Assembly: GCA_964059195.1 (NCBI GenBank)
Contig: CAXKWD010000002.1
Location: 166,662,559 to 166,726,558 of the forward strand
From: Ectobius pallidus
Lineage: Eukaryota; Arthropoda; Insecta; Blattodea; Ectobiidae
Reading direction: 5' to 3'
Length of the DNA: 64,000 bases
Positions within the stretch are counted from its first letter, which is position 1. Every line of letters begins with the position of its first letter. Below are positions 22,971 to 36,400 of this stretch, piece by piece. The notes beneath the pieces are model-generated. The model made no database searches and was not told the DNA's origin. It worked only from the letters and a program-made list of their open reading frames with translations. A program made the translations under genes and the position numbers.

Positions 22971-25900
22971 TTTCGAACCGTTGAAAACGCCTCGCACGAA
23001 AAAAGTCATATCGGCAAAAATAACATCTTTTTCAATTCCGCACACTCACGGCATAAAGGAAACTTTCGGAAATAAAAATAAAATCTACGCTTACGAAAGT
23101 TGGCATGGCTGAGAATCCCGGGAAGGCATGCAGCTTCTATAAAAGCGGAGGATTGTATAAGAGTGGAAAGAGAACAGTTTCAACTGCTTTTGCATATAAA
23201 CTTATGTTTCCTCGGAAACACAAGACATTTTTGAGATTATATTGTTAATGTAAAAACAATATTTTTTATTCTTGGAGATGAAAGTCGCGCAGGATTTTAG
23301 AAAAGTCGATATAAAACCATTTTATCAGCCTAGTACATAAAAACTCCCAAGAGACGAACGTCAAAACATTTCATTGCGAATAAAAGCGTGTACATCAACA
23401 ATAAAAATGTACCATATTTTACGAGATAACGGCTGTCGAACCGTTGAAAACGACTCACACGAAAAAAGTCGTATCGGTAAAAATAACATCTTTTTCAAAT
23501 CCGCATACTCACAGCATAAAAGAAACTTTCGGAAATAAAACTAAAATCGACGCTAACGGAAGTTGGCAGGGCTGAGAATCCCGGGAAGGCATGCAGCTTC
23601 TATTAAAGCACAGGATAGTATAAGAGTGGGAAAAGAACAGTTTCAACTGCTTTTGCATATAAACTTATGTTTCCTCGGAAACACAAGACATTTTTGAGAT
23701 TATATTGTTAATGTAAAAACAATATTTTTTATTCTTGGAGATGAAAGTCGCGCAGGATTTTAGAAAAGTCGAAATGAAACCATTTTATCAGCCTAGTACA
23801 TAAAAACTCCCAAGAGACGAACGTCATAACATTTCATTGCGAATAAAACCGTGTACATCAACAATAAAAATGTACCGTAGTTTACGAGATAACGGCTGTC
23901 GAACCGTTGAAAACGCCTCGCACGAAAAAAGTCATATCGGCAAAAATAACATCTTTTACAATTCTGCACACTCACAGCATAAAAGAAACTTTCGGAAATA
24001 AAAATAAAATCGACGCTTACGGAAGTTGGTAGGGCTGAGAATCCCGGGAAGGCATGCAGCTTCTATTAAAGAGCAGGATTGTATAAGAGTGGAAAAAGAA
24101 CAGTTTCAACTGCTTTTGCATATAAACTTATGTTTCCTCGGAAACGCAAGAAATTTTTGAGATTATATTGTTAATGTAAAAACAGTATCTTTTATTCTTG
24201 GAGATGAAAATCGCGCAGGATTTTAGAAAACTCGAAATAAAAACGTTTTATCAGCGGACTACATAAATCCTCCCAAATGACAAAACGCATAACTTTTCAT
24301 TGCGAATATAACCATGTACATCAACAATAAAAATGTACCATAGTTTACGAGATAAAGGCCTTCGAACCGTTGAAAACGCCTCGCACGAAAAAAGTCATAT
24401 GGGCAAAAATAACATCTTTTTCAATTCCGCACACTCACGGCATAAAGGAAACTTTCGGAAATAAAAATAAAGTCGACGCTTACGAAAGTTGGCATGGCTG
24501 AGAATCCCGGGAAGGCATGCAGCTCCTATAAAAGCGGAGGATTGTATAAGAGTGGAAAGAGAACAGTTTCAACTGCTTTTGCATATAAACTTATGTTTCC
24601 TCGGAAACACAAGACATTTTTGAGATTATATTGTTAAAGTAAAAACAAAATTTTTTATTCTTGGAGATGAAAGTCGCGCAGGATTTTAGAAAAGTCGAAA
24701 TAAAACCATTTTATCAGCCTAGTACATAAAAACTCCCAAGAGACGAACGTCATAACATTTCATTGCGAATAAAAGCGTGTACATCAACAATAAAAATGTA
24801 CCATAGTTTACGAGATAACGGCTGTCGAACGGTTGAAAACGACTCACACGAAAACAGTCATATCGGTAAAAATAACATCTTTTTCAAATCCGCATACTCA
24901 CAGCATAAAAGAAACTTTCGGAAATAAAAATAAAATCGACGCTAACGGAAGCTGGCAGGGCTGAGAATCCCGGGAAGGCATGCAGCTTCTATTAAAGCGC
25001 AGGATTGTATAAGATAGGAAAAAGAACAGTTTCAACTGCTTTTGCATATAAACTTATGTTTCCACGGAAACACAAGACATTTTTGAGATTATATTGTTAA
25101 TGTAAAAACAATATTTTTTATTCTTGGAGATGAAAGTCGCGCAGGATTTTAGAAAAGTCGAAATAAAACCATTTTATCAGCCTAGTACATAAAAACTCCC
25201 AAGAGACGAACGTCATAACATTTCATTGCGAATAAAAGCGTGTACATCAACAATAAAAATGTACCATATTTTACGAGATAACGGCTGTCGAACCGTTGAA
25301 AACGACTCACACGAAAAAAGTCATATCGGTAAAAATAACATCTTTTTCAAATCCGCATACTCACAGCATAAAATAAACTTTCGGAAATAAAACTAAAATC
25401 GACGCTAACGGAAGTTGGCAGGGCTGAGAATCCCGGGAAGGCATGCAGCTTCTATTAAAGCGCAGGATTGTATAAGAGTGGAAAAAGAACAGTTTCAACT
25501 GCTTTTGCATATAAACTTATGTTTCCTCGGAAACACAAGACATTTTTGAGATTATATTGTTAATGTAAAAACAATATTTTTTATTCTTGGAGATGAAAGT
25601 CGCGCAGGATTTTAGAAAAGTCGATATAAAACCATTTTATCAGCCTAGTACATAAAAACTCCCAAGAGACGAACGTCAAAACATTTCATTGAGAATAAAA
25701 GCGTGTACATCAACAATAAAAATGTACCATAGTTTACGAGATAACGGCTGTCGAACCGTTGAAAACGACTCACACGAAAAAAGTCGTATCGGTAAAAATA
25801 ACATCTTTTTCAAATCCGCATACTCACAGCATAAAAGAAACTTTCGGAAATAAAACTAAAATCGACGCTAACGGAAGTTGGCAGGGCTGAGAATCCCGGG

Positions 25901-28900
25901 AAGGCATGCAGCTTCTATTAAAGAGCAGGATTGTATAAGAGTGGAAAAAGAACAGTTTCAACTGCTTTTGCATATAAACTTATGTTTCCTCGGAAACGCA
26001 AGAAATTTTTGAGATTATATTGTTAATGTAAAAACAGTATCTTTTATTCTTGGAGATCAAAATCGCGCAGGATTTTAGAAAACTCGAAATAAAAACGTTT
26101 TATCAGCGTACTACATAAATCCTCCCAAATGACAAAACGCATAACTTTTCATTGCGAATATAACCATGTACATCAACAATAAAAATGTACCATAGTTTAC
26201 GAGATAAAGGCTTTCGAACCGTTGAAAACGCCTCGCACGAAAAAAGTCATATCGGCAAAAATAACATCTTTTTCAATTCCGCACACTCACGGCATAAAGG
26301 AAACTTTCGGAAATAAAAATAAAATCGACGCTAACGGAAGTTGGCAGGGCTGAGAATCCCGGGATTGGCATGCAGCTTCTATTAAAGCGCAGGATTGTAT
26401 AAGATTGGAAAAAGAACAGTTTCAACTGCTTTTGCATATAAACTTATGTTTCCTCGGAAACACAAGACATTTTTGAGATTATATTGTTAATGCAAAAACA
26501 ATATTTATTATTCTTGGAGATGAAAGTCGCGCAGGATTTTAGAAAAGTCGAAATAAAACCATTTTATCAGCCTAGTACATAAAAACTCCCAAGAGACAAA
26601 CGTCATAACATTTCATTGCGAACAAAACGTTTACATCAACAATAAAAATGTACCATAGTTTACGTTATAACGGCTGTCGAACCGTGTCAAACGCCTCACA
26701 CGAAAAAAGTCATATCGGCAAAAATAACATCTTTTACAATTCCGTATACTCACACCATAAAAGAAACTTAGGGAAATAAAAATAAAATCGACGCTTACGG
26801 AAGTTTGTAGGGCTGAGACTCCCGGGAAGGTGCAGCTTCTATTAAAAAGCAGGATTGTATAAGATTGGAAAAAGAACATTTTCAACTGCTTTTGCATATA
26901 AACTTATGTTTCCTCGGAAACGCAATAAATTTTTGAGATTATATTGTTAATGTAAAAACAGTATCTTTTATTCTTGGAGATGAAAATCGCGCAGGATTTT
27001 AGAAAAGTCGAAATAAAACCGTTTTATCAGCATACTACATAAAAACTCTCTAGAGACGAACCTCATAACATTTCATTGCGAATAAAACCGTGTAACATCA
27101 ACAATAAAAATGTACCATAGTTTACGAGATAACGGCTGTCGAACCGTTGAAAACGCCTCGCACGAAAAAAGTCATATCGGCAAAAATAACATCTTTTACA
27201 ATTCCGAACACTCACAGCATAAAAGAAACTTAGGGAAATATAAATAAAATCGACGCTAACGAAAGTTGGCAGGGCTGAGAATCCCGGGAAGGCATACAGC
27301 TTCTATTAAAGCGCAGGATTGTATAAGAGTGGAAAAAGAACAGTTTCAACTGCTTTTGCATATAAACTTATGATTATATTGTTAATGTAAAAACAATATT
27401 TTTTATTCTTGGAGATGAAAATCGCGAAGGATTTTTGAAAAGTCGAAATAAAACCATTTTATCAGCCTAGTACATAAAAACTCCCAAGAGACGAACGTCA
27501 TAACATTTCATTGCGTATAAAACCGTGTACATCAACAATAAAAATGTACCATAGTTTACAAGATAACGGCTGTCGAACCGTTGAAAACGACTCACACGAA
27601 AAAAGTCATATCGGGAAAAATAACATCTTTTATAATTCCGCATACTCACAGCATAAAAGAAACTTTCGGAAATAAAAATAAAATCGACGCTAATGGAAGT
27701 TGGCAGGGCTGAGAATCCCGGGAAGGCATGCAGCTTCTATTAAAGCGCAGAATTGTATACGATTGGAAAAAGAACAGTTTCAACTGCTTTTGCATATAAA
27801 CTTATGTTTCCTCGGAAACACAAGACATTTTTGAGATTATATTGTTTATGTAAAAACAATATTTTTTATTCTTGGAGATGAAAGTCGCGCAGGATTTTAG
27901 AAAAGTCGATATAAAACCATTTTATCAGCCTAGTACATAAAAACTCCCAAAAGACGAACGTCAAAACATTACATTGCGAATAAAAGCGTGTACATCAACA
28001 ATAAAAATGTACCATAGTTTACGAGATAACGGCTGTCGAACCGTTGAAAACGACTCACACGAAAAATTCGTATCGGTAAAAATAACATCTTTTTCAAATC
28101 CGCATACTCACAGCATAAAAGAAACTTTCGGAAATAAAACTAAAATCGACGCTAACGGAAGTTGGCAGGGCTGAGAATCCCGGGAAGGCATGCAGCTTCT
28201 ATTAAAGCGCAGGATTGTATAAGAGTGGAAAAAGAACAGTTTCAACTGCTTTTGCATATAAACTTATGTTTCCTCGGAAACACAAGACATTTTTGAGATT
28301 ATATTGTTAATGTAAAAACAATATTTTTTATTCTTGGAGATGAAAGTCGCGCAGGATTTTAAAAAAGTCGATATAAAACCATTTTATCAGACTAGTACAT
28401 AAATACTACCAAGAGACGAACGTCAAAACATTTCATTGCGAATAAAAGCGTGTACATCAACAATAAAAATGTACCATAGTTTACGAGATAACGGCTGTCG
28501 AACCGTTGAAAACGACTCACACGAAAAAAGTCGTATCGGTAAAAATAACATCTTTTTCAAATCCGCATAGTCACAGCATAAAAGAAACTTTCGGAAATAA
28601 AACTAAAATCGACGCTAACGGAAGTTGGCAGGGCTGAGAATCCCGGGAAGGCATGCAGCTTCTATTAAAGAGCAGGATTGTATAAGAGTGGAAAAAGAAC
28701 AGTTTCAACTGCTTTTGCATATAAACTTATGTTTCCTCGGAAACGCAAGAAATTTTTGAGATTATATTGTTAATGTAAAAACAGTATCTTTTATTCTTGG
28801 AGATGAAAATCGCGCAGGATTTTAGAAAACTCGAAATAAAAACGTTTTATCAGCGTACTACATAAATCCTCCCAAATGACAAAACGCATAACTTTTCATT

Positions 28901-30299
28901 GCGAATATAACTATGTACATCAACAATAAAAATGTACCATAGTTTACGAGATAAAGGCTTTCGAACCGTTGAAAACGCCTCGCACGAAAAAAGTCATATC
29001 GGCAAAAATAACATCTTTTTCAATTCCGCACACTCACGGCATAAAGGAAACTTTCGGAAATAAAAATAAAATCGACGCTTACGAAAGTTGGCATGGCTGA
29101 GAATCCCGGGAAGGCATGCAGCTTCTATAAAAGCGGAGGATTGTATAAGAGTGGAAAGAGAACAGTTTCAACTGCTTTTGCATATAAACTTATGTTTCCT
29201 CGGAAACACAAGACATTTTTGAGATTATATTGTTAATGTAAAAACAATATTTTTTATTCTTGGAGATGAAAGTCGCGCAGGATTTTAGAAAAGTCGATAT
29301 AAAACCATTTTATCAGCCTAGTACATAAAAACTCCCAAGAGACGAACGTCAAAACATTTCATTGCGAATAAAAGCGTGTACATCAACAATAAAAATGTAC
29401 CATATTTTACGAGATAACGGCTGTCGAACCGTTGAAAACGACTCACACGAAAAAAGTCGTATCGGTAAAAATAACATCTTTTTCAAATCCGCATACTCAC
29501 AGCATAAAAGAAACTTTCGGAAATAAAACTAAAATCGACGCTAACGGAAGTTGGCAGGGCTGAGAATCCCGGGAAGGCATGCAGCTTCTATTAAAGCACA
29601 GGATTGTATAAGAGTGGAAAAAGAACAGTTTCAACTGCTTTTGCATATAAACTTATGTTTCCTCGGAAACACAAGACATTTTTGAGATTATATTGTTAAT
29701 GTAAAAACAATATTTTTTATTCTTGGAGATGAAAGTCGCGCAGGATTTTAGAAAAGTCGAAATAAAACCATTTTATCAGCCTAGTACATAAAAACTCCCA
29801 AGAGACGAACGTCATAACATTTCATTGCGAATAAAACCGTGTACATCAACAATAAAAATGTACCGTAGTTTACGAGATAAAGGCTTTCGAACCGTTGAAA
29901 ACGACTCGCACGAAAAAAGTCATATGGGCAAAAATAACATCTTTTTCAATTCCGCACACTCACGGCATAAAGGAAACTTTCGGAAATAAAAATAAAATCG
30001 ACGCTTACGAAAGTTGGCATGGCTGAGAATCCCGGGAAGGCATGCAGCTTCTATAAAAGCGGAGGATTGTATAAGAGTGGAAAGAGAACAGTTTCAACTG
30101 CTTTTGCATATAAACTTATGTTTCCTCGGAAACACAAGGCATTTTTGAGATTATATTGTTAATGTAAAAACAAAATTTTTTATTCTTGGAGATGAAAATC
30201 GCGCAGGATTTTAGAAAAGTCGAAATAAAACCATTTTATCAGCCTAGTACATAAAAACTCCCAAGAGACGAACGTCATAACATTTCATTGCGAATAAAA
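22029..30299 (+). repeat. Long-range segmental duplication, copy 2, with one extra monomer
   Basis: The partner of 334-8170. The extra material corresponds to M60 (27251-27684), an L monomer that also carries the 29-bp deletion. Which copy is ancestral cannot be decided from the window. Private changes here include CTACGC at 23085, GAAATGAAACC near 23775 and AAGGCATTT near 30138. Confidence 0.85.
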
Positions 30300-30461
30300 G
30301 CGTGTACATCAACAATAAAAATGTACCATAGTTTACGAGATAACGGCTGTCGAACGGTTGAAAACGACTCACACGAAAACAGTCATATCGGTAAAAATAA
30401 CATCTTTTTCAAATCCGCATACTCACAGCATAAAAGAAACTTTCGGAAATAAAAATAAAAT
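22159..30461 (+). repeat. Region 3: M49-M66, re-run of Region 1 order
   Basis: Starts and classes: 22159 B, 22622 C, 23085 D (head CTACGC), 23548 E, 24011 F, 24474 G, 24937 H, 25400 I, 25863 C, 26326 K, 26789 T, 27251 L with 29-bp deletion, 27685 A, 28147 B, 28610 C, 29073 D, 29536 E/C chimera, 29999 G. This matches M2-M18 monomer for monomer, except for the added M60 (27251-27684). Confidence 0.86.
27251..27684 (+). repeat. Shortened monomer M60 (434 bp, same 29-bp deletion, full L back)
   Basis: The junction is at 27372/27373 with the same CATACAGC and GAAGGATTTTTG markers, but the back half is class L throughout (TGCGTATAAAACCG, CATATCGGG). This may be the original deletion allele, from which M35 and M45 arose by an exchange with class A. 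It is also the extra monomer of the 22-kb duplication. Confidence 0.88.
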
Positions 30462-33400
30462 CGACGCTAACGGAAGCTGGCAGGGCTGAGAATCCCGGGA
30501 AGGCATGCAGCTTCTATTAAAGCGCAGGATTGTATAAGATTGGAAAAAGAACAGTTTCAACTGCTTTTTCATATAAACTTATGTTTCCTCGGAAACACAA
30601 GACATTTTTGAGATTATATTGTTAATGTAAAAACAATATTTTTTATTCTTGGAGATGAAAGTCGCGCAGGATTTTAGAAAAGTCGAAATAAAACCATTTA
30701 ACAGCCTAGTACATAAAAACTCCCAAGAGACGAACGTCATAACATTTCATTGCGAACAAAACGTTTACATCAACAATAAAAATGTACCATAGTTTACGTT
30801 ATAACGGCTGTCGAACCGTTGAAAACGCCTCACACGAAAAAAGTCATATCGGCAAAAATAACATCTTTTACAATTCCGTATACTCACACCATAAAAGAAA
30901 CTTAGGGAAATAAAAATAAAATCGACGCTTACGGAAGTTTGTAGGGCTGAGAATCCCGGGAAGGTGCAGCTTCTATTAAAAAGCAGGATTGTATAAGATT
31001 GGAAAAAGAACATTTTCAACTGCTTTTGCATATAATCTTATGTTTCCTCGGAAATGCAATAAATTTTTGAGATTATATTGTTAATGTAAAAACAGTATCT
31101 TTTATTCTTGGAGATGAAAATCGCGCAGGGTTTTAGAAAAGTCGAAATAAAACCGTTTTATCAGCATACTACATAAAAACTCTCTAGAGACGAACATCAT
31201 AACATTTCATTGCGAATAAAACCGTGTAACATCAACAATAAAAATGTACCATAGTTTACGAGATAACGGCTGTCGAACCGTTGAAAACGCCTCGCACGAA
31301 AAAAGTCATATCGGCAAAAATAACATCTTTTACAATTCCGAACACTCACAGCATAAAAGAAACTTTCGGAAATAAAAATAAAATCGACGCTAACGAAAGT
31401 TGGCAGGGCTGAGAATCCCGGGAAGGCATGCAGCTTCTATTAAAGCGCAGGATTGTATAAGAGTGGAAAAAGAACAGTTTCAACTGCTTTTGCATATAAA
31501 CTTATGTTTCCTCGGAAACACAAGACATTTTTGAGATTATATTGTTAATGTAAAAACAATATTTTTTATTCTTGGACATGAAAATTGCGCATGATTTTAG
31601 AAAAGTCGATATAAAACCATTATATCAGCCTAGTACATAAAAACTCCCAAGAGACGAACGTCATAACATTTCATTGCGAATAAAAGCGTGTACATCAACA
31701 ATAAAAATGTACCATAGTTTACGAGATAACGGCTGTCGAACCGTTGAAAACGACTCATACGAAAAAAGTCATATCGGCAAAAATATCATCTTTTTCAAAT
31801 CCGCATACTCACAGCATAAAAGAAACTTACGGAAATAAAAATAAAATTGACGCTAACGGAAGTTGGCAGGGCTGAGAATCCCGGGAAGGGATGCAGCTTC
31901 TATAAAAGCGGAGGATTGTATAAAAGTGGAAAAAAAAAGTTTCAACTGCCTTTGGCATATAAACTTATGTTTCCTCGGAAACACAAGACATTTTTGAGAT
32001 TATATTGTTAATGTAAAAACAATATTTTTTATTCTTGGAGATGAAAATCGCGCAGGATTTTAGAAAAGTCGAAATAAAACCATTTTATCAGCCTAGTACA
32101 TAAAAACTCCCAAGAGACGAACGTCATAACATTTCATTGCGTATAAAACCGTGTACATCAACAATAAAAATGTACCATAGTTTACAAGATAACGGCTGTC
32201 GAACCGTTGAAAACGACTCACACGAAAAAAGTCATATCGGGAAAAATAACATCTTTTATAATTCCGCATACTCACAGCATAAAAGAAACTTTCGGAAATA
32301 AAAATAAAAAAGACGCTAATGGAAGTTGGCAGGGCTGAGAATCCCGGGAAGGCATGCAGCTTCTATTAAAGCGCAGGATTGTATACGATTGGAAAAAGAA
32401 CAGTTTCAACTGCTTTTGCATATAAACTTATGTTTCCTCGGAAACACAAGCCATTTTTGAGATTATATTGTTTATGTAAAAACAATATTTTTTATTCTTG
32501 GAGATGAAAGTCGCGCAGGATTTTAGAAAAGTCGATATAAAACCATTTTATCAGCCTAGTACATAAAAACTCCCAAAAGACGAACGTCAAAACATTACAT
32601 TGCGAATAAAAGCGTGTACATCAACAATAAAAATGTACCATAGTTTACGAGATAACGGCTGTCGAACCGTTGAAAACGACTCACACGAAAAAAGTCATAT
32701 CGGTAAAAATAACATCTTTTTGAAATCCGCATACTCACGGCATAAAATAAACTTTCGGAAATAAAACTAAAATCGACGCTAACGGAAGTTGGCAGGGCTG
32801 AGAATCCCGGGAAGGCATGCAGCTTCTATTAAAGCGCAGGATTGTATAAGAGTGGAAAAAGAACAGTTTCAACTGCTTTTGCATATAAACTTATGTTTCC
32901 TCGGAAACACAAGACATTTTTGAGATTATATTGTTAATGTAAAAACAATATTTTTTATTCTTGGAGATGAAAGTCGCGCAGGATTTTAGAAAAGTCGATA
33001 TAAAACCATTTTATCAGCCTAGTACATAAAAACTCCCAAGAGACGAACGTCAAAACATTTCATTGCGAATAAAAGCGTGTACATCAACAATAAAAATGTA
33101 CCATAGTTTACGAGATAACGGCTGTCGAACCGTTGAAAACGACTCACACGAAAAAAGTCGTATCGGTAAAAATAACATCTTTTTCAAATCCGCATACTCA
33201 CAGCATAAAAGAAACTTTCGGAAATAAAACTAAAATCGACGCTAACGGAAGTTGGCAGGGCTGAGAATCCCGGGAAGGCATGCAGCTTCTATTAAAGAGC
33301 AGGATTGTATAAGAGTGGAAAAAGAACAGTTTCAACTGCTTTTGCATATAAACTTATGTTTCCTCGGAAACGCAAGAAATTTTTGAGATTATATTGTTAA

Positions 33401-36400
33401 TGTAAAAACAGTATCTTTTATTCTTGGAGATCAAAATCGCGCAGGATTTTAGAAAACTCGAAATAAAAACGTTTTATCAGCGTACTACATAAATCCTCCC
33501 AAATGACAAAACGCATAACTTTTCATTGCGAATATAACCTTGTACATCAACAATAAAAATGTACCATAGTTTACGAGATAAAGGCTTTCGAACCGTTGAA
33601 AACGCCTCGCACGAAAAAAGTCATATTGGCAAAAATAACATCTTTTTCAATTCCGCACACTCACGGCATAAAGGAAACTTTCGGAAATAAAAATAAAATC
33701 GACGCTAACGGAAGTTGGCAGGGCTGAGAATCCCGGGATTGGCATGCAGCTTCTATTAAAGCGCAGGATTGTATAAGATTGGAAAAAGAACAGTTTCAAC
33801 TGCTTTTGCATATAAACTTATGTTTCCTCGGAAACACAAGACATTTTTGAGATTATATTGTTAATGTAAAAACAATATTTTTTATTCTTGGAGATGAAAG
33901 TCGAGCAGGATTTTAGAAAAGTCGAAATAAAACCATTTTATCAGCCTAGTACATAAAAACTCCCAAGAGACAAACGTCATAACATTTCATTGCGAACAAA
34001 ACGTTTACATCAACAATAAAAATGTACCATAGTTTACGTTATAACGGCTGTCGAACCGTCTCAAACGCCTCACACGAAAAAAGTCATATCGGCAAAAATA
34101 ACATCTTTTACAATTCCAAACACTCACAGCATAAAAGAAACTTAGGGAAATAAAAATAAAATCGACGCTAACGAAAGTTGGCAGGGCTGAGAATCCCGGG
34201 AAGGCATGCAGCTTCTATTAAAGCGCAGGATTGTATAAGAGTGGAAAAAGAACAGTTTCAACTGCTTTTGCATATAAACTTATGTTTCCTCGGAAACACA
34301 AGACATTTTTGAGATTATATTGTTAATGTAAAAACAATATTTTTTATTCTTGGGGATGAAAGTCGCGCAGGATTTTAGAAAAGTCGAAATAAAACCGTTT
34401 TATCAGCATACTACATAAAAACTCTCTAGAGACGAACCTCATAACATTTCATTGCGAATAAAACCGTGTAACATCAACAATAAAAATGTACCATAGTTTA
34501 CGAGATAACGGCTGTCGAACCGTTGAAAACGCCTCGCACGAAAAAAGTCATATCGGCAAAAATAACATCTTTTACAATTCCGAACACTCACAGCATAAAA
34601 GAAACTTAGGGAAATAAAAATAAAATCGACGCTAACGAAAGTTGGCAGGGCTGAGAATCCCGGGAAGGCATGCAGCTTCTATTAAAGCGCAGGGTTGTAT
34701 AAGAGTGGAAAAAGAACAGTTTCAACTGCTTTTGCATATAAACTTATGTTTCCTCGGAAACACAAGACATTTTTGAGATTATATTGTTAATGGAAAAACA
34801 ATATTTTTTATTCTTGGAGATGAAAATCGCGCAGTATTTTAGAAAAGTCGAAATAAAACCATTTTATCAGCCTAGTACATAAAAACTCCCAAGAGACGAA
34901 CGTCATAACATTTCATTGCGTATAAAACCGTGTACATCAACAATAAAAATGTACCATAGATTACAAGATAACGGCTGTCGAACCGTTGAAAACGACTAAC
35001 ACGAAAAAAGTCATATCGGTAAAAATAACATCTTTTTCAAATCCGCATACCCACAGCATAAAAGAAACATTCGGAAATAAAAATAAAATCGACGCTAACG
35101 GAAGTTGGCAGGGCTGAGAATCCCGGGAAGGCATGCAGCTTCTATTAAAGCGCAGGATTGTATAAGATTGGAAAAAGAACAGTTTAACTGCTTTTGCATA
35201 TAAACTTATGTTTCCTCGGAAACACAAGACATTTTTGAGATTATATTGTTAATGTAAAAACAATATTTTTTATTCTTGGAGATGAAAGTCGCGCAGGATT
35301 TTAGAAAAGTCGAAATAAAACCATTTTATCAGCCTAGTACATAAAAACTCCCAAGAGACGAACGTCATAACATTTCATTGCGGACAAAACGTTTACATCA
35401 ACAATAAAAATGTACCATAGTTTACGTTATAACGGCTGTCGAACCGTCTCAAACGCCTCATACGAAAAAAGTCATATCGGCAAAATAAACATCTTTTACA
35501 ACTCCGTATACTCACACCATAAAAGAATCTTAGGGAAATAAAAATAAAATCGACGCTTACGGAAGTTTGTAGGGCTGAGAATCCCGGGAAGGTGCAGCTT
35601 CTATTAAAAAGCAGGATTGTATAAGATTGGAAAAAGAACATTTTCAACTCCTTTTGCATATAAACTTATGTTTCCTCGGAAACGCAATAAATTATTGAGA
35701 TTATATTGTTAATGTAAAAACAGTATCTTTTATTCTTGGAGATGAAAATCGCGCAGGATTTTAGAAAAGTCGAAATAAAACCGTTTTATCAGCATACTAC
35801 ATAAAAACTCTCTAGAGACGAACCTCATAACATTTCATTGCGAATAAAACCGTGTAACATCAACAATAAAAATGTACCATAGTTTACGAGATAACGGCTG
35901 TCGAACCGTTGAAAACGCCTCGCACGAAAAAAGTCATATCGGCAAAAATAACATCTTTTACAATTCTGCACACTCACAGCATAAAAGAAACTTTCGGAAA
36001 TAAAAATAAAATCGACGCTTACGGAAGTTGGTAGGGCTGAGAATCCCGGGAAGGCATGCAGCTTCTATTAAAGAGCAGGATTGTATAAGAGTGGAAAAAG
36101 AACAGTTTCAACTGCTTTTGCATATAAACTTATGTTTCCTCGGAAACGCAAGAAATTTTTGAGATTATATTGTTAATGTAAAAACAGTATCTTTTATTCT
36201 TGGAGATGAAAATCGCGCAGGATTTTAGAAAACTCGAAATAAAAACGTTTTATCAGCGTACTACATAAATCCTCCCAAATGACAAAACGCATAACTTTTC
36301 ATTGCGAATATAACCATGTACATCAACAATAAAAATGTACCATAGTTTACGAGATAAAGGCTTTCGAACCGTTGAAAACGCCTCGCACGAAAAAAGTCAT

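Noticed and set aside
27467..27649. Recurring minus-strand 60-codon open frame in the back of classes E and L (more than 20 copies in the window)
   Set aside because: A by-product of the repeat. It is confined to monomer classes without a stop in that frame and is closed in other classes. Copy number mirrors satellite copy number, not gene duplication.
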